Of a stretch of DNA of 64,000 bases, positions 42,185-50,039 are shown piece after piece. This stretch comes from Rhodococcus zopfii NBRC 100606 = JCM 9919 (GTDB lineage Bacteria; Actinomycetota; Actinomycetes; Mycobacteriales; Mycobacteriaceae), in NCBI RefSeq assembly GCF_001895025.1, contig NZ_BCXI01000041.1:1-64000 (forward strand), in the 5' to 3' direction. Numbering within the stretch: position 1 is the stretch's first letter; each line of letters opens with the position of its first letter. Position numbers and translations under genes: made by a program. The notes under the pieces were generated by a model, which did no database searches, was not told the origin of the DNA, and was given only the letters and a program-made list of their open reading frames with translations.

Positions 42185-42703
42185 TTACTGCAGCTTGCGG
42201 ATCGTACGCAAATTTCGCGTCGTCGTCACGGACTTGTATCGCGCGCGGCCCGTTGCTTTTCCGAACGGGCTGCTCAGCGTCGATCCCCTGAGGACGTGCC
42301 AGTAGACGACGCCGTCTCCCGGTGCGATCTCTTCGACCCGCGGGTCCACGGCGATATCGAGCAGCTCCTCGCGCACGGCAGGGTCGGCGACGAACACGAC
42401 GTAGGTGTGCCAGCCGTCCCGGTCCTCCTCGAACGGGCAGGCGTCGGCGAGACCGGCGAACCCCGCTTGCTCGAAGACGAACACGAACGCCTGGTATCCG
42501 AACCGGGATTCGAGGGCCGCCTCGATCTCGGTCTTCGATGCGCCGGGATCGGTGCTGCCGGCGTCGAACACGACATTGCCGGACGCGAGCACCGTCCGGA
42601 CGTTGCCATAGCCGAGGCCGGTGAACACGTCCCTCAGGTCGGCCATCCTGATGGTGATGCCCCCGACATTGATACCTCGTAGCAGAGCCACATAACGCGC
42701 CAT
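42185..42703 (-). CDS. DUF1697 family protein
   Basis: A 172-residue protein starting MARYVALLRGINVGGITIRM, the diagnostic N-terminus of DUF1697 (YVALLRGINVGG). SGNVVFDAG and the C-terminal TTRNLRTIRKL also match. The function is unknown; structures show a ferredoxin-like fold. ATG 42703 is placed 6 nt downstream of TACGGT on the minus strand and lacks a ribosome-binding site, consistent with leaderless expression. It is divergent from rnpB, only about 50 nt away. Confidence 0.9.
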   Translation of the reverse strand: MARYVALLRGINVGGITIRMADLRDVFTGLGYGNVRTVLASGNVVFDAGSTDPGASKTEIEAALESRFGYQAFVFVFEQAGFAGLADACPFEEDRDGWHTYVVFVADPAVREELLDIAVDPRVEEIAPGDGVVYWHVLRGSTLSSPFGKATGRARYKSVTTTRNLRTIRKLQ

Positions 42704-42709
42704 GGCGGC

Positions 42710-42715
42710 ACCGTA
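42710..42715 (-). promoter_or_regulatory. -10-like TACGGT before the DUF1697 gene
   Basis: TACGGT on the minus strand ends 6 nt before the ATG at 42703, with no ribosome-binding site between. It is a candidate leaderless promoter. Confidence 0.35.
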
Positions 42716-42754
42716 GTTCGCGCCACCGACAGTCCGGGCAGTATGGTTGTCGAC

Positions 42755-43182
<428 letters not shown>

Positions 43183-43190
43183 CCTCGTTC

Positions 43191-43225
43191 GACCCCTTCC
43201 TGGACCACCAGGAACCGAAAGGGTC
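43191..43225. terminator. rnpB terminator hairpin
   Basis: Outer arms GACCC/GGGTC enclose TTCCTGG-ACCA-CCAGGAA (7-bp perfect stem). It sits immediately after rnpB and before the stop codon of a convergent microprotein gene, so it probably serves both. Confidence 0.65.
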
Positions 43226-43227
43226 GG

Positions 43228-43320
43228 TCAGAGCGGACTGACCACCAGCAGCTGGGCCCAATACGCGGCGGCATCGGCACCCAGGTAGGGCAGCAGGTTG
43301 TCGAAGATCAGGTAGGACAC
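43228..43320 (-). CDS. Candidate 30-residue hydrophobic microprotein
   Basis: A 30-codon frame (VSYLIFDNLLPYLGADAA...WAQLLVVSPL). Its GTG start at 43320 is preceded by AAGGAG at an ideal 6 nt. The peptide is strongly hydrophobic and would make a single membrane helix. No family is recognised. It is encoded convergently to rnpB and ends 46 nt from it. A slightly longer version from GTG 43341 (VSKENRVSYL) is possible. The evidence is the ribosome-binding site, the amphipathic-free hydrophobic composition and the neat fit between rnpB and the next gene; it could still be chance. Confidence 0.5.
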   Translation of the reverse strand: MSYLIFDNLLPYLGADAAAYWAQLLVVSPL

Positions 43321-43433
43321 GCGGTTCTCCTTGCTCACATATCGGGATCGGGGGACCGGTCGCGACGGTACCAGCCACGCCGGACCCGCGGGTTCGCCCC
43401 GATGCCGCACACCGGTGGGGCAGACTGTCGGAT

Positions 43434-43613
43434 ATGAGTGACGACGGTTGGTACTACGACGTGAGCACCGGCGAGGTCTCCCAGGGCAAGGACCCCAGCG
43501 CCCTGAATCGGATGGGTCCCTATCCGGACCGTGCCACCGCCGAGCGTGCGCTCGAGATCGCGGCCGAACGCAACAAGGCAGCGGACGACGCCGACGACGA
43601 GTGGAACGGCTGA
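43434..43613 (+). CDS. Small conserved SPOR-like protein (59 residues)
   Basis: A 59-residue acidic protein beginning MSDDGWYYDVSTGEVSQG, with KDPSALNRMGPYPDRATAERALE in its centre. Similar 50-65-residue proteins with the WYY/F...TGEV...R-GPY...A-AL pattern are widespread in actinobacteria; they are often listed as SPOR-domain-like or mis-annotated as methionine aminopeptidase. No function is established. The ATG at 43434 has no strong ribosome-binding site. The C-terminal residues EWNG and the stop codon fall in the first unit of an 18-bp tandem repeat. Confidence 0.8.
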   Translation: MSDDGWYYDVSTGEVSQGKDPSALNRMGPYPDRATAERALEIAAERNKAADDADDEWNG

Positions 43614-43652
43614 GACGGATGGAACGGCTGATACGAGTGGAACGGCTGGGGG
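43599..43652. repeat. Three tandem 18-bp repeats spanning a stop codon
   Basis: Units at 43599, 43617 and 43635 share TGGAACGGCTG. The first unit encodes EWNG and the TGA stop codon of the 59-residue gene; the next units keep the same frame (each 18 bp = 6 codons). Confidence 0.8.
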
Positions 43653-43665
43653 CTCTGTCACACCT

Positions 43666-45099
43666 GTGGTGAACACACGTATCGTCGTCGCGCCTGCGAT
43701 CGACTTCGGTGCCGTTCGCGCCGAGTTCGCGCTCGACGACCGTCACCCCGCGGCCTCCATCGCCGAAGCGAGGAAGGCGACCGACCGTTTCGCGGCCGAG
43801 CGGGAGGACCGCACGGACCTGCCGCTGGTGACGATCGATCCGACCGGATCGATGGATCTCGACCAGGCGCTGCATCTCGAACGCACCGTCGACGGCGGGT
43901 TCGTCCTGCACTACGCGATCGCCGACGTGTACGCCGTCGTCGAACCGGGCGGTGCCGTCGACGCGGAGAGCCATCGGCGTGGTCAGACCTACTACCTGCC
44001 CGACGGCTCGGTACCGCTGCATCCCCGGGAGCTGGCGGAGGGCTCGGCGAGTCTGTTGCCCGGCGAGCCCCGGCCGGCGGCGCTGTGGCGGATGGAACTC
44101 GATGCGGCAGCCGAGCCCGTCTCCGTGACGGTGCGGCGGGCTCGGGTGCGTTCGGTAGCGCGCCTGGACTACGCCGGGGTGCAGGCCGACGCGGACGCCG
44201 GGACGCTGCATCCGTCGATCGCGGCGCTGCCCGAATTCGGGCGCCTGCGTCAGGCGGCCGCGCGGGCGCGCGGCGCGATCGAGTTGCGATTGCCGGAGCA
44301 GGACGTGGTCGCCGACGGCGCCGGCTGGACGCTGCGGATCGAACCGCGCACCGCGGCCGACGACTGGAACTCGCAGGTGTCGCTGCTGACCGGCATGTGT
44401 GCGGCGACGATGATGATCGACGCGAAGGTCGGTCTGCTGCGGACCCTGCCGCCTGCCGATCCGGAAGCGGTCGCCACGCTGCGGCACACCGCCGCCGCCC
44501 TGAACGTTCCGTGGCCGGCCGAGGTGCCCGTCGGCAGCTTCCTGGCGGGCCTGGACGCGAACCTGCCCACCACCTTGGTGCTCATGAGCGAGGCACCGGC
44601 GCTGCTGCGCGGCGCGTCGTACGGACTGCTCGACGGGTCGCTGCCGGAACTGCTCGTGCACGGCGCGATCGGGGCACCCTACGCGCACGTCACCGCGCCG
44701 CTGCGCCGGTTGTCGGACCGCTACGCCACCGAGGTGTGCCTGGCCGTGGGTGCGGGCGCACCGGTGCCGCAACAGATCCGGGACGAGCTGGCTGCGATGC
44801 CCGACATCATGTCGGCGTCGGATTCGATCGCGGGGAAGATCTCCCGCACCTGCATCGACCTGACCGAGGCGACCGTGCTGGCGCCGCGGGTCGGCGATCG
44901 GTTCGACGCGACCGTGATCAAGGGCGCGAACGGCCGCCGCGACGCGCAGGTGTTCGTCCCCTCGGAGACCGTCATCGCCCCGTGCAGCGGCGGTCCCGGC
45001 GACGGCACCCAGGTGCGGGTCATCCTCGACGTGGCGGACCCTGTGACGCGGAAGGTGCAGTTCGCGTACTGGCCTGGGACGGTACCGTCACAGGCGTGA
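43666..45099 (+). CDS. RNB-domain ribonuclease (RNase II family)
   Basis: A 477-residue protein with the RNB catalytic domain. Metal-binding aspartates lie in TIDPTGSMDLDQALHLER; the rest of the domain has HYAIADVYAVVEPGGAVD, RRGQTYYLPDGSVPLHP and the C-terminal YAHVTAPLRRLSDRYATEVC. Compared with RNase II/R it lacks N-terminal cold-shock domains and has only a vestigial S1 region, as is usual in actinobacterial short forms. It degrades single-stranded RNA 3' to 5' (family knowledge). GTG codons at 43666 and 43669 are the likely starts; the ribosome-binding site is weak. Its stop overlaps the next GTG as GTGA. Confidence 0.9.
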   Translation: MVNTRIVVAPAIDFGAVRAEFALDDRHPAASIAEARKATDRFAAEREDRTDLPLVTIDPTGSMDLDQALHLERTVDGGFVLHYAIADVYAVVEPGGAVDAESHRRGQTYYLPDGSVPLHPRELAEGSASLLPGEPRPAALWRMELDAAAEPVSVTVRRARVRSVARLDYAGVQADADAGTLHPSIAALPEFGRLRQAAARARGAIELRLPEQDVVADGAGWTLRIEPRTAADDWNSQVSLLTGMCAATMMIDAKVGLLRTLPPADPEAVATLRHTAAALNVPWPAEVPVGSFLAGLDANLPTTLVLMSEAPALLRGASYGLLDGSLPELLVHGAIGAPYAHVTAPLRRLSDRYATEVCLAVGAGAPVPQQIRDELAAMPDIMSASDSIAGKISRTCIDLTEATVLAPRVGDRFDATVIKGANGRRDAQVFVPSETVIAPCSGGPGDGTQVRVILDVADPVTRKVQFAYWPGTVPSQA

Positions 45100-45716
45100 C
45101 CGACATCCGACCCGCCGCCACCCCCGGCTCCGGCCGATCCCGGAATCGCCGCCTCGCCGTCGTATCCGTGGCCGTCGTCGCGGTGCTCGCGGTCGCGGCC
45201 GGGCTCGTGCTCTGGTTCGCGCCGAGCCGCTATCTGCCGTGGGACACCGAACCGTTCCCGCAGATCGACGCGACGGCACTGTCGCCGCAGCAGGCCCGCG
45301 TCGTCGAGCTGCTCGAACAGGAACACGACTCGCAGCGGCCCGGCACGTTCTACTCCGAAGGCGTCGAGGAGCCATGGTGCGCCGACTTCGTGAGCTGGAT
45401 CATGCGCGAGGCCGGTATGCCGCTGTCGAACCCGAATTCGGGGCACTGGCGGATCCCCGGCGTGTACACCCTGCAGGAGTACTACGAGCAGGAAGGCCGC
45501 TTCGAACCCGTCGGTTCCGGGCGGTCTCCTGAGGTCGGTGATGTGGTGCTCTACAACAACACCAGCTGGGTCGGTCAGCACACCAACATCGTCGTCGCGG
45601 TCGACGGCAGCACCGCGATCACGGTCGGAGGCAACGAGTTCGGCCGGATCCGGGTGCACCGCCTGGATTGGGCGTCGGACCCGGCCGTCGTCGGATTCGG
45701 GCTCCTGGCCGGCTGA
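45096..45716 (+). CDS. Membrane-anchored CHAP-domain protein
   Basis: A 206-residue protein with one N-terminal TM segment (about 20-42). An extracytoplasmic CHAP amidase/peptidase domain follows, with the Cys in EEPWCADFVSWIMREAG (Cys95) and the His in VGQHTNIVVAVD (His162). CHAP enzymes cut peptidoglycan amide or peptide bonds (established for the fold). Here the target would be the cell wall, but a non-hydrolytic role cannot be excluded. It is translationally coupled to the RNB gene by the GTGA overlap, an unexpected functional pairing. Confidence 0.87.
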   Translation: MTDIRPAATPGSGRSRNRRLAVVSVAVVAVLAVAAGLVLWFAPSRYLPWDTEPFPQIDATALSPQQARVVELLEQEHDSQRPGTFYSEGVEEPWCADFVSWIMREAGMPLSNPNSGHWRIPGVYTLQEYYEQEGRFEPVGSGRSPEVGDVVLYNNTSWVGQHTNIVVAVDGSTAITVGGNEFGRIRVHRLDWASDPAVVGFGLLAG

Positions 45717-45732
45717 GAGGGCCGAACCGCGA

Positions 45733-46695
45733 TCACCGGAATCGGTCGGTGGCCTCGACGAGATGATGGGTGATGCCGGGCTCGTTCGCGGCATGCCCGG
45801 CATCGTCGACGATGCACAACGTCGACTCCGGCCACGCCCGGTGCAGCGCCCACGCGCTCGCCGCCGGGCACACCACGTCGTAGCGGCCTTGCACGATGAC
45901 CCCCGGGATGCCGTCGAGCCGGTGCACATCCCGCAGCAACTGACCTTCGTCGAGGAATCCGCGATGGTGGAAGTAGTGGTTCTCGATCCGGGCGAACGCC
46001 AGCGCGAAACGCGGCTCGCCGGTCTCGGCGACGTGCTCCGGCCGCGGCAGCAGCGAGCTGGTCGCTCCCTCCCACGTCGACCACGCGACCGCCGCCTCGA
46101 GCGCGACGTCGGGGTCGGGGGAGTGCAGCAGGCGATGGTAGGTGTCCACCGGATGCTCGCCCGGCTCCGCGCCGGCCAGCGGTGCACAGAACTTCTCCCA
46201 CAGGTCCGGGTAGATCTGCCCGGCCCCGCCGTTGTAGTACCAGTCGATCTCGCTGCGCCGCAGCAGGAACACCCCGCGCAGTACCAGCTCGGTGACCCGA
46301 TCGGGATGGCGCTGCGCGTACGCCAGCGCGAGTGTCGATCCCCACGAGCCACCGAACACCTGCCAGCGCGCGATCCCGAGTCCGGTGCGCAGCAGTTCGA
46401 TGTCGCGCAGCAGATGGTCGGTGGTGTTCGCCGACAGGTCCGCGCCGTCCGCGACGTGCGGCAGGGACCGGCCGCAGCCGCGCTGGTCGAACAGCACGAT
46501 GCGGTACGCGGCCGGGTCGAAGAACTGCCGGTGCGTCGGGGACGTGCCGCCCCCGGGGCCTCCGTGCAGGAACACCACCGGCTTGCCGTCCGGGTTTCCG
46601 CTGACCTCCCAATACACCTGCTGGTCGTCGCCGACCTCGAGCATGCCCTGGTCGTACGGCTCGATCGGGGGATAGGGCTCGCGCAGCGCCGTCAT
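45733..46695 (-). CDS. pip: Prolyl aminopeptidase (proline iminopeptidase)
   Basis: A 320-residue alpha/beta-hydrolase. The oxyanion motif is VVFLHGGPGGGTSP, the nucleophile elbow VFGGSWGSTLALAYAQ, the acid GRYDVVCP and the histidine DDAGHAANEPG. This combination is diagnostic of prolyl aminopeptidases (MEROPS S33), which remove N-terminal proline from peptides. It is cytoplasmic, with no signal. The ATG shares one base with the TGA of the upstream lipoprotein gene (TGATG). Confidence 0.93.
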   Translation of the reverse strand: MTALREPYPPIEPYDQGMLEVGDDQQVYWEVSGNPDGKPVVFLHGGPGGGTSPTHRQFFDPAAYRIVLFDQRGCGRSLPHVADGADLSANTTDHLLRDIELLRTGLGIARWQVFGGSWGSTLALAYAQRHPDRVTELVLRGVFLLRRSEIDWYYNGGAGQIYPDLWEKFCAPLAGAEPGEHPVDTYHRLLHSPDPDVALEAAVAWSTWEGATSSLLPRPEHVAETGEPRFALAFARIENHYFHHRGFLDEGQLLRDVHRLDGIPGVIVQGRYDVVCPAASAWALHRAWPESTLCIVDDAGHAANEPGITHHLVEATDRFR

Positions 46696-47123
46696 CAGTA
46701 GCCCACGAGCGACGACGCGAAGTCGGGGATCTCGAGCGCTTCGAGCGCCTGTTCACGGATATCGGGGCACTGGGCGGCGGTGATCTCGTCGACGCGGGCA
46801 CGGTTACCGGCCAAGGCGATCAGATCGACGCCGTTTGCGGCCGCCCACTCGCCGACGAGCAGGTTCAGGCCCGGCTTGTTCATCGACGGGGTGTAGGTGC
46901 GCCAGCTCTGCAGTTGCCCCTCCATCCGTGCGCACAGGTCCGCCGCCTGAGTTTCGGTGACCCCGCCCGGAAGCGCAGCCGGGGCGGTCGTGTCGGCGGG
47001 AGCCGGCGCGGGACTGTTCGATCCGCTGGGTGCGGGTTCGGATCCGGGCGCGCAGGCACCGAGCACGGTGATCGTGGCAGCAGCGACGACGGCCGCGGTC
47101 AGTGTGCGTCGGAGTCCGGTCAT
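46695..47123 (-). CDS. Small putative lipoprotein
   Basis: A 142-residue protein with a lipoprotein signal peptide: positively charged start MTGLRRTLTAAVV and lipobox VLGAC at about residue 23. It is followed by a Pro/Ala/Ser/Thr-rich linker and a domain with two further cysteines (DLCARMEGQLQSWRTYTP ... AAQCPDIREQALEAL). No family is recognised. It should be lipid-anchored on the outer face of the cell membrane. The ATG at 47123 is preferred over an upstream start because it gives a proper signal peptide. Its stop overlaps the pip start codon. Confidence 0.8.
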   Translation of the reverse strand: MTGLRRTLTAAVVAAATITVLGACAPGSEPAPSGSNSPAPAPADTTAPAALPGGVTETQAADLCARMEGQLQSWRTYTPSMNKPGLNLLVGEWAAANGVDLIALAGNRARVDEITAAQCPDIREQALEALEIPDFASSLVGY

Positions 47124-47201
47124 GGATTCACCTCGGGGGTCGGGGGTCGATGTCGCCACCGAGTGTGCCACCCGCACACCGGACGGCGGTGGTGCCGTCA
47201 G

Positions 47202-48827
47202 TCACCCTCGGTCGGCGATGATCCGCGCGATGTTGCGTTCGGCGAGCGCGGCGATCGTCAGCGACGGATTCGCCGTGCCGGTGCTGCCCGGGATCAGGGC
47301 GCCGTCGACGACGTACAGGCCCCGATGGCCGTGCACACGACCGTACCCGTCGGTGACGTCGCCCAGGACGGCACCGCCGAGCGGGTGGGCGGTGAACGAC
47401 GCGTTGACGTCCGGAGCCATCGGCTTCGCGCCCGGCACGGTGCCGCCGGCCGCGGCCATCGCGTCGTGCACGACGCGCAGCGCGTCGACACTCTCCCGTT
47501 CGCCGCCGGCGGGCCAGTTCACGACCGCACGGCCCGCGCCTGCGTCGTAGATGACATCGGCGCGGCGCGGGTCGAGGGTCATGCCGAGCGAGGCGAGCAT
47601 GCCGACGTCCTTCGCGGTACCGGCGACGAACCAGTTCTCGAGACTCAGCGGCATCCCGGCCTCGTCGACGATGCGGGAGGCGGACGGGGCGCCCTGGTCG
47701 CCGGCGAACCCGTCGGTGATCGCGAAGGAGCGGACCAGCACGGCGTCGCCGTTGGTGCCCCAGCCGCGGCCGACGCGCTCGTCGAGGTTCGCCAGCGCGC
47801 CGGTGTGACGGGCGCGCAACAGCAGTTCGGTGGTGCCGATCGACCCGGCGCCGAGCACGAGCTTGTCGCAGGTGAGCGTCTGCGTGCGCAGTACCGCGCC
47901 GAAGGGGTCGACGACCTCGACGTCGACGAAATAGCGACCGTCGGGTTCCTGGCCGACGGCGAGCACGCGGTGCGCGTGGCACACGAGCGCGCGCCCGGTG
48001 GCCTCGGCGGCCGGGATGTAGTTCTGCGTCAGATCGAACTTGGCGCCGTTGGAGTTGCCGAGGTTGCTCTCGCCGGCGATCGCCGAGCGCCGGACCCGAC
48101 CGGCGAGCTCGTCGCGCACGACGTCCCAGTTCCAGATGCCGTCGATACGGTGCGGGGTGTAGCCGGCGGCGCGGGCGTCCTCGTCCCACCGGCGCGAGTG
48201 CGTGAACTCGGAGGCACCGTAGATGTCGTCGGGCATCGCATCGAGGCGCAGCATCGAACGAACCTTCGGATACCAGGTGGAGGTCATCTCGCGGTAGTCG
48301 AGCCGCGAGCCGAACACGTGCTCGAAGAAGCGCTGCTCGGGGGCGATCATGACGCCGGTGAACACGACCGAGCCGCCGCCGACCGCGGCCCCGCGCCACA
48401 CCGACAGGTTCGGGTAGTCGACGACGTCGAGGACACCGGCGAAGTCGTCGCAGATCAGCGGGACACCGGTCGGGCCGATGAGCCCCTTGCGGTGATACAG
48501 ACCGCGACCGTCGGCGAGTAGGTCGGTGGTGAAGATCTCCCGCTGCGGGTCGCGCGGCCAGCGCAGGCCGCGTTCGAGAACCGTGACGCGGCTGCCGGAT
48601 TCGGCCAGGCGCAGCGCCGCGGCGCTCGCTCCGAAACCGGATCCGACGACGATGACCTCGGAGTGGTCGGGTGCGGTGGGGGGAGCGGCGAAGAGTTCGG
48701 GCACCAGACGCAGGTAGGTGTCGGACCCCACCGGCAGGGCAGATGCATGCCGGGTGCCGGCGAGCCCCGGCCCGAACACGGCGGCAGCCGCCAAGGTCGA
48801 TGCCTGCAGGAAACGACGTCGCTTCAT
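47202..48827 (-). CDS. choE: Cholesterol oxidase (GMC-type, Tat-exported)
   Basis: A 541-residue FAD enzyme. The N-terminus KRRRFLQASTLAAAAVF is a twin-arginine signal with cleavage near HASAL. The Rossmann motif is VIVVGSGFGASAAALRLAE. The catalytic His lies in FTAHPLGGAVLGDVTDGYGR and the conserved Asn in GTANPSLTIAALAERN, both as in class I cholesterol oxidases of Streptomyces and Rhodococcus. It oxidises 3-beta-hydroxysterols and isomerises them to 4-en-3-ones outside the cell, producing hydrogen peroxide (established). No other sterol-catabolism genes are in this window. GTG/ATG alternatives upstream are rejected; ATG 48827 has GGGGG nearby. Confidence 0.9.
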   Translation of the reverse strand: MKRRRFLQASTLAAAAVFGPGLAGTRHASALPVGSDTYLRLVPELFAAPPTAPDHSEVIVVGSGFGASAAALRLAESGSRVTVLERGLRWPRDPQREIFTTDLLADGRGLYHRKGLIGPTGVPLICDDFAGVLDVVDYPNLSVWRGAAVGGGSVVFTGVMIAPEQRFFEHVFGSRLDYREMTSTWYPKVRSMLRLDAMPDDIYGASEFTHSRRWDEDARAAGYTPHRIDGIWNWDVVRDELAGRVRRSAIAGESNLGNSNGAKFDLTQNYIPAAEATGRALVCHAHRVLAVGQEPDGRYFVDVEVVDPFGAVLRTQTLTCDKLVLGAGSIGTTELLLRARHTGALANLDERVGRGWGTNGDAVLVRSFAITDGFAGDQGAPSASRIVDEAGMPLSLENWFVAGTAKDVGMLASLGMTLDPRRADVIYDAGAGRAVVNWPAGGERESVDALRVVHDAMAAAGGTVPGAKPMAPDVNASFTAHPLGGAVLGDVTDGYGRVHGHRGLYVVDGALIPGSTGTANPSLTIAALAERNIARIIADRG

Positions 48828-49002
48828 CCCAAATCCCCCACGGATGCCCGGTGATTCCCCCGGACGTGACCTCTGGGCCCGCCCGCTACCGGCGGCTACT
48901 GTAACCGGCGGACCGCCCGGAGGCCATCCCAGGTGCCGGCCGGACCCGGCCGCCGACGACGGGTGCCACGGCGGCGCCGCGACACCCGTTCGTGTCGATG
49001 GG

Positions 49003-49851
49003 TCAGAAGGAGTGCTCGGGCCCCGGGAACGTGCCCGCGGCGACCTCGGATGCGTAGTCCACTGCGGCACGGCGCAGTTCGTCGCCGACGTTGCCGAACT
49101 TCTTGACGAACTTGGCGGTCCTGCCGCTGGTGTAGCCGGCCATGTCCTGCCACACCAGCACCTGCGCGTCGCACTCGTTGCCCGCGCCGATACCGACGGT
49201 CGGGATGGTCAGCTTGCGGGTGACCTGACCGGCCAGCTCCGCCGGAACCATCTCCATCACGACCGAGAACGCACCGGCCTCCTGGACCGCGATCGCGTCG
49301 ATGACGAGCTGCTCGGCGCCGTCGCCGCGGCCCTGCACCCGGAACCCGCCGAGCGTGTTGACGGACTGCGGGGTGAAACCGATGTGGGCCTGCACCGGAA
49401 TGCCGGCCGCGGTGATCGCCGCGATCTGCGGGGCGACCCGTTCGCCGCCCTCGAGCTTCACGGCGTGGGCGCCGCCCTCCTTCATGAACCGGATCGCAGT
49501 CGCCAGCGCCTGTTCGGGGGACGCCTCGTACGAGCCGAACGGCAGGTCTGCGATCACGAGCGCGTGCGGTGCGCCGCGGACGACGCCGCGGACCAGCGGC
49601 AGCATCTCGTCGACGGTGACCGGGACGGTGGTGTCGTAGCCGTAGACGACGTTCGCGGCGGAATCGCCGACGAGCAGCACCGGAATGCCTGCATCCTCGA
49701 AGACGCGTGCGGACGAGTAGTCGTAGGCGGTCAGCTCGGCCCAGCGTCGGCCTTCGGCCTTCATCGCCTGCAGGTGATGCACGCGAGTCTTGCGCTTCGG
49801 GGCATCGGGCGCGGCAGCGCCGCCGTACACGGAAGTCATGTTGTCGGACAT
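49003..49851 (-). CDS. panB: Ketopantoate hydroxymethyltransferase
   Basis: A 282-residue TIM-barrel enzyme. Conserved segments are [23 protein letters not shown], seen as [14 protein letters not shown] and [11 protein letters not shown]; the metal-binding [28 protein letters not shown]; and [14 protein letters not shown]. It forms ketopantoate from 2-oxoisovalerate and methylene-tetrahydrofolate, the first committed step to pantothenate and CoA. It is a single gene, divergent from a Hip1-like lipoprotein protease as in M. tuberculosis (Rv2225/Rv2224c). Confidence 0.96.
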   Translation of the reverse strand: MSDNMTSVYGGAAAPDAPKRKTRVHHLQAMKAEGRRWAELTAYDYSSARVFEDAGIPVLLVGDSAANVVYGYDTTVPVTVDEMLPLVRGVVRGAPHALVIADLPFGSYEASPEQALATAIRFMKEGGAHAVKLEGGERVAPQIAAITAAGIPVQAHIGFTPQSVNTLGGFRVQGRGDGAEQLVIDAIAVQEAGAFSVVMEMVPAELAGQVTRKLTIPTVGIGAGNECDAQVLVWQDMAGYTSGRTAKFVKKFGNVGDELRRAAVDYASEVAAGTFPGPEHSF

Positions 49852-50026
49852 CGCTGTCCCTTTCTGCCTCGAGGCCCGTACGGGTCCCCGGGTTCGGTGA
49901 TGACGGTCTCGAGTCTGCCACCGTGCGCACCGCGGGTGTACCGGGCCGGTCGGTGCGATTGGTCACAATCGAGCTCGTCGGAGCCTTGCGTGCGGCTGGT
50001 CGCGGCGCCGGCGGCCGGCACGTCGC

Positions 50027-50032
50027 TAGCAT
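50027..50032 (+). promoter_or_regulatory. -10 hexamer TAGCAT, leaderless start
   Basis: TAGCAT ends exactly 7 nt before the GTG start at 50040 and there is no ribosome-binding site. The spacing matches transcription initiating at the start codon. Confidence 0.5.
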
Positions 50033-50039
50033 CGCTGCC

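Noticed and set aside
43341-44772. Minus-strand open frame across the RNB nuclease gene
   Set aside because: Only its final 30 codons, after the RNB gene region, have a ribosome-binding site and plausible composition. The rest is antisense to the nuclease and the 59-residue gene.
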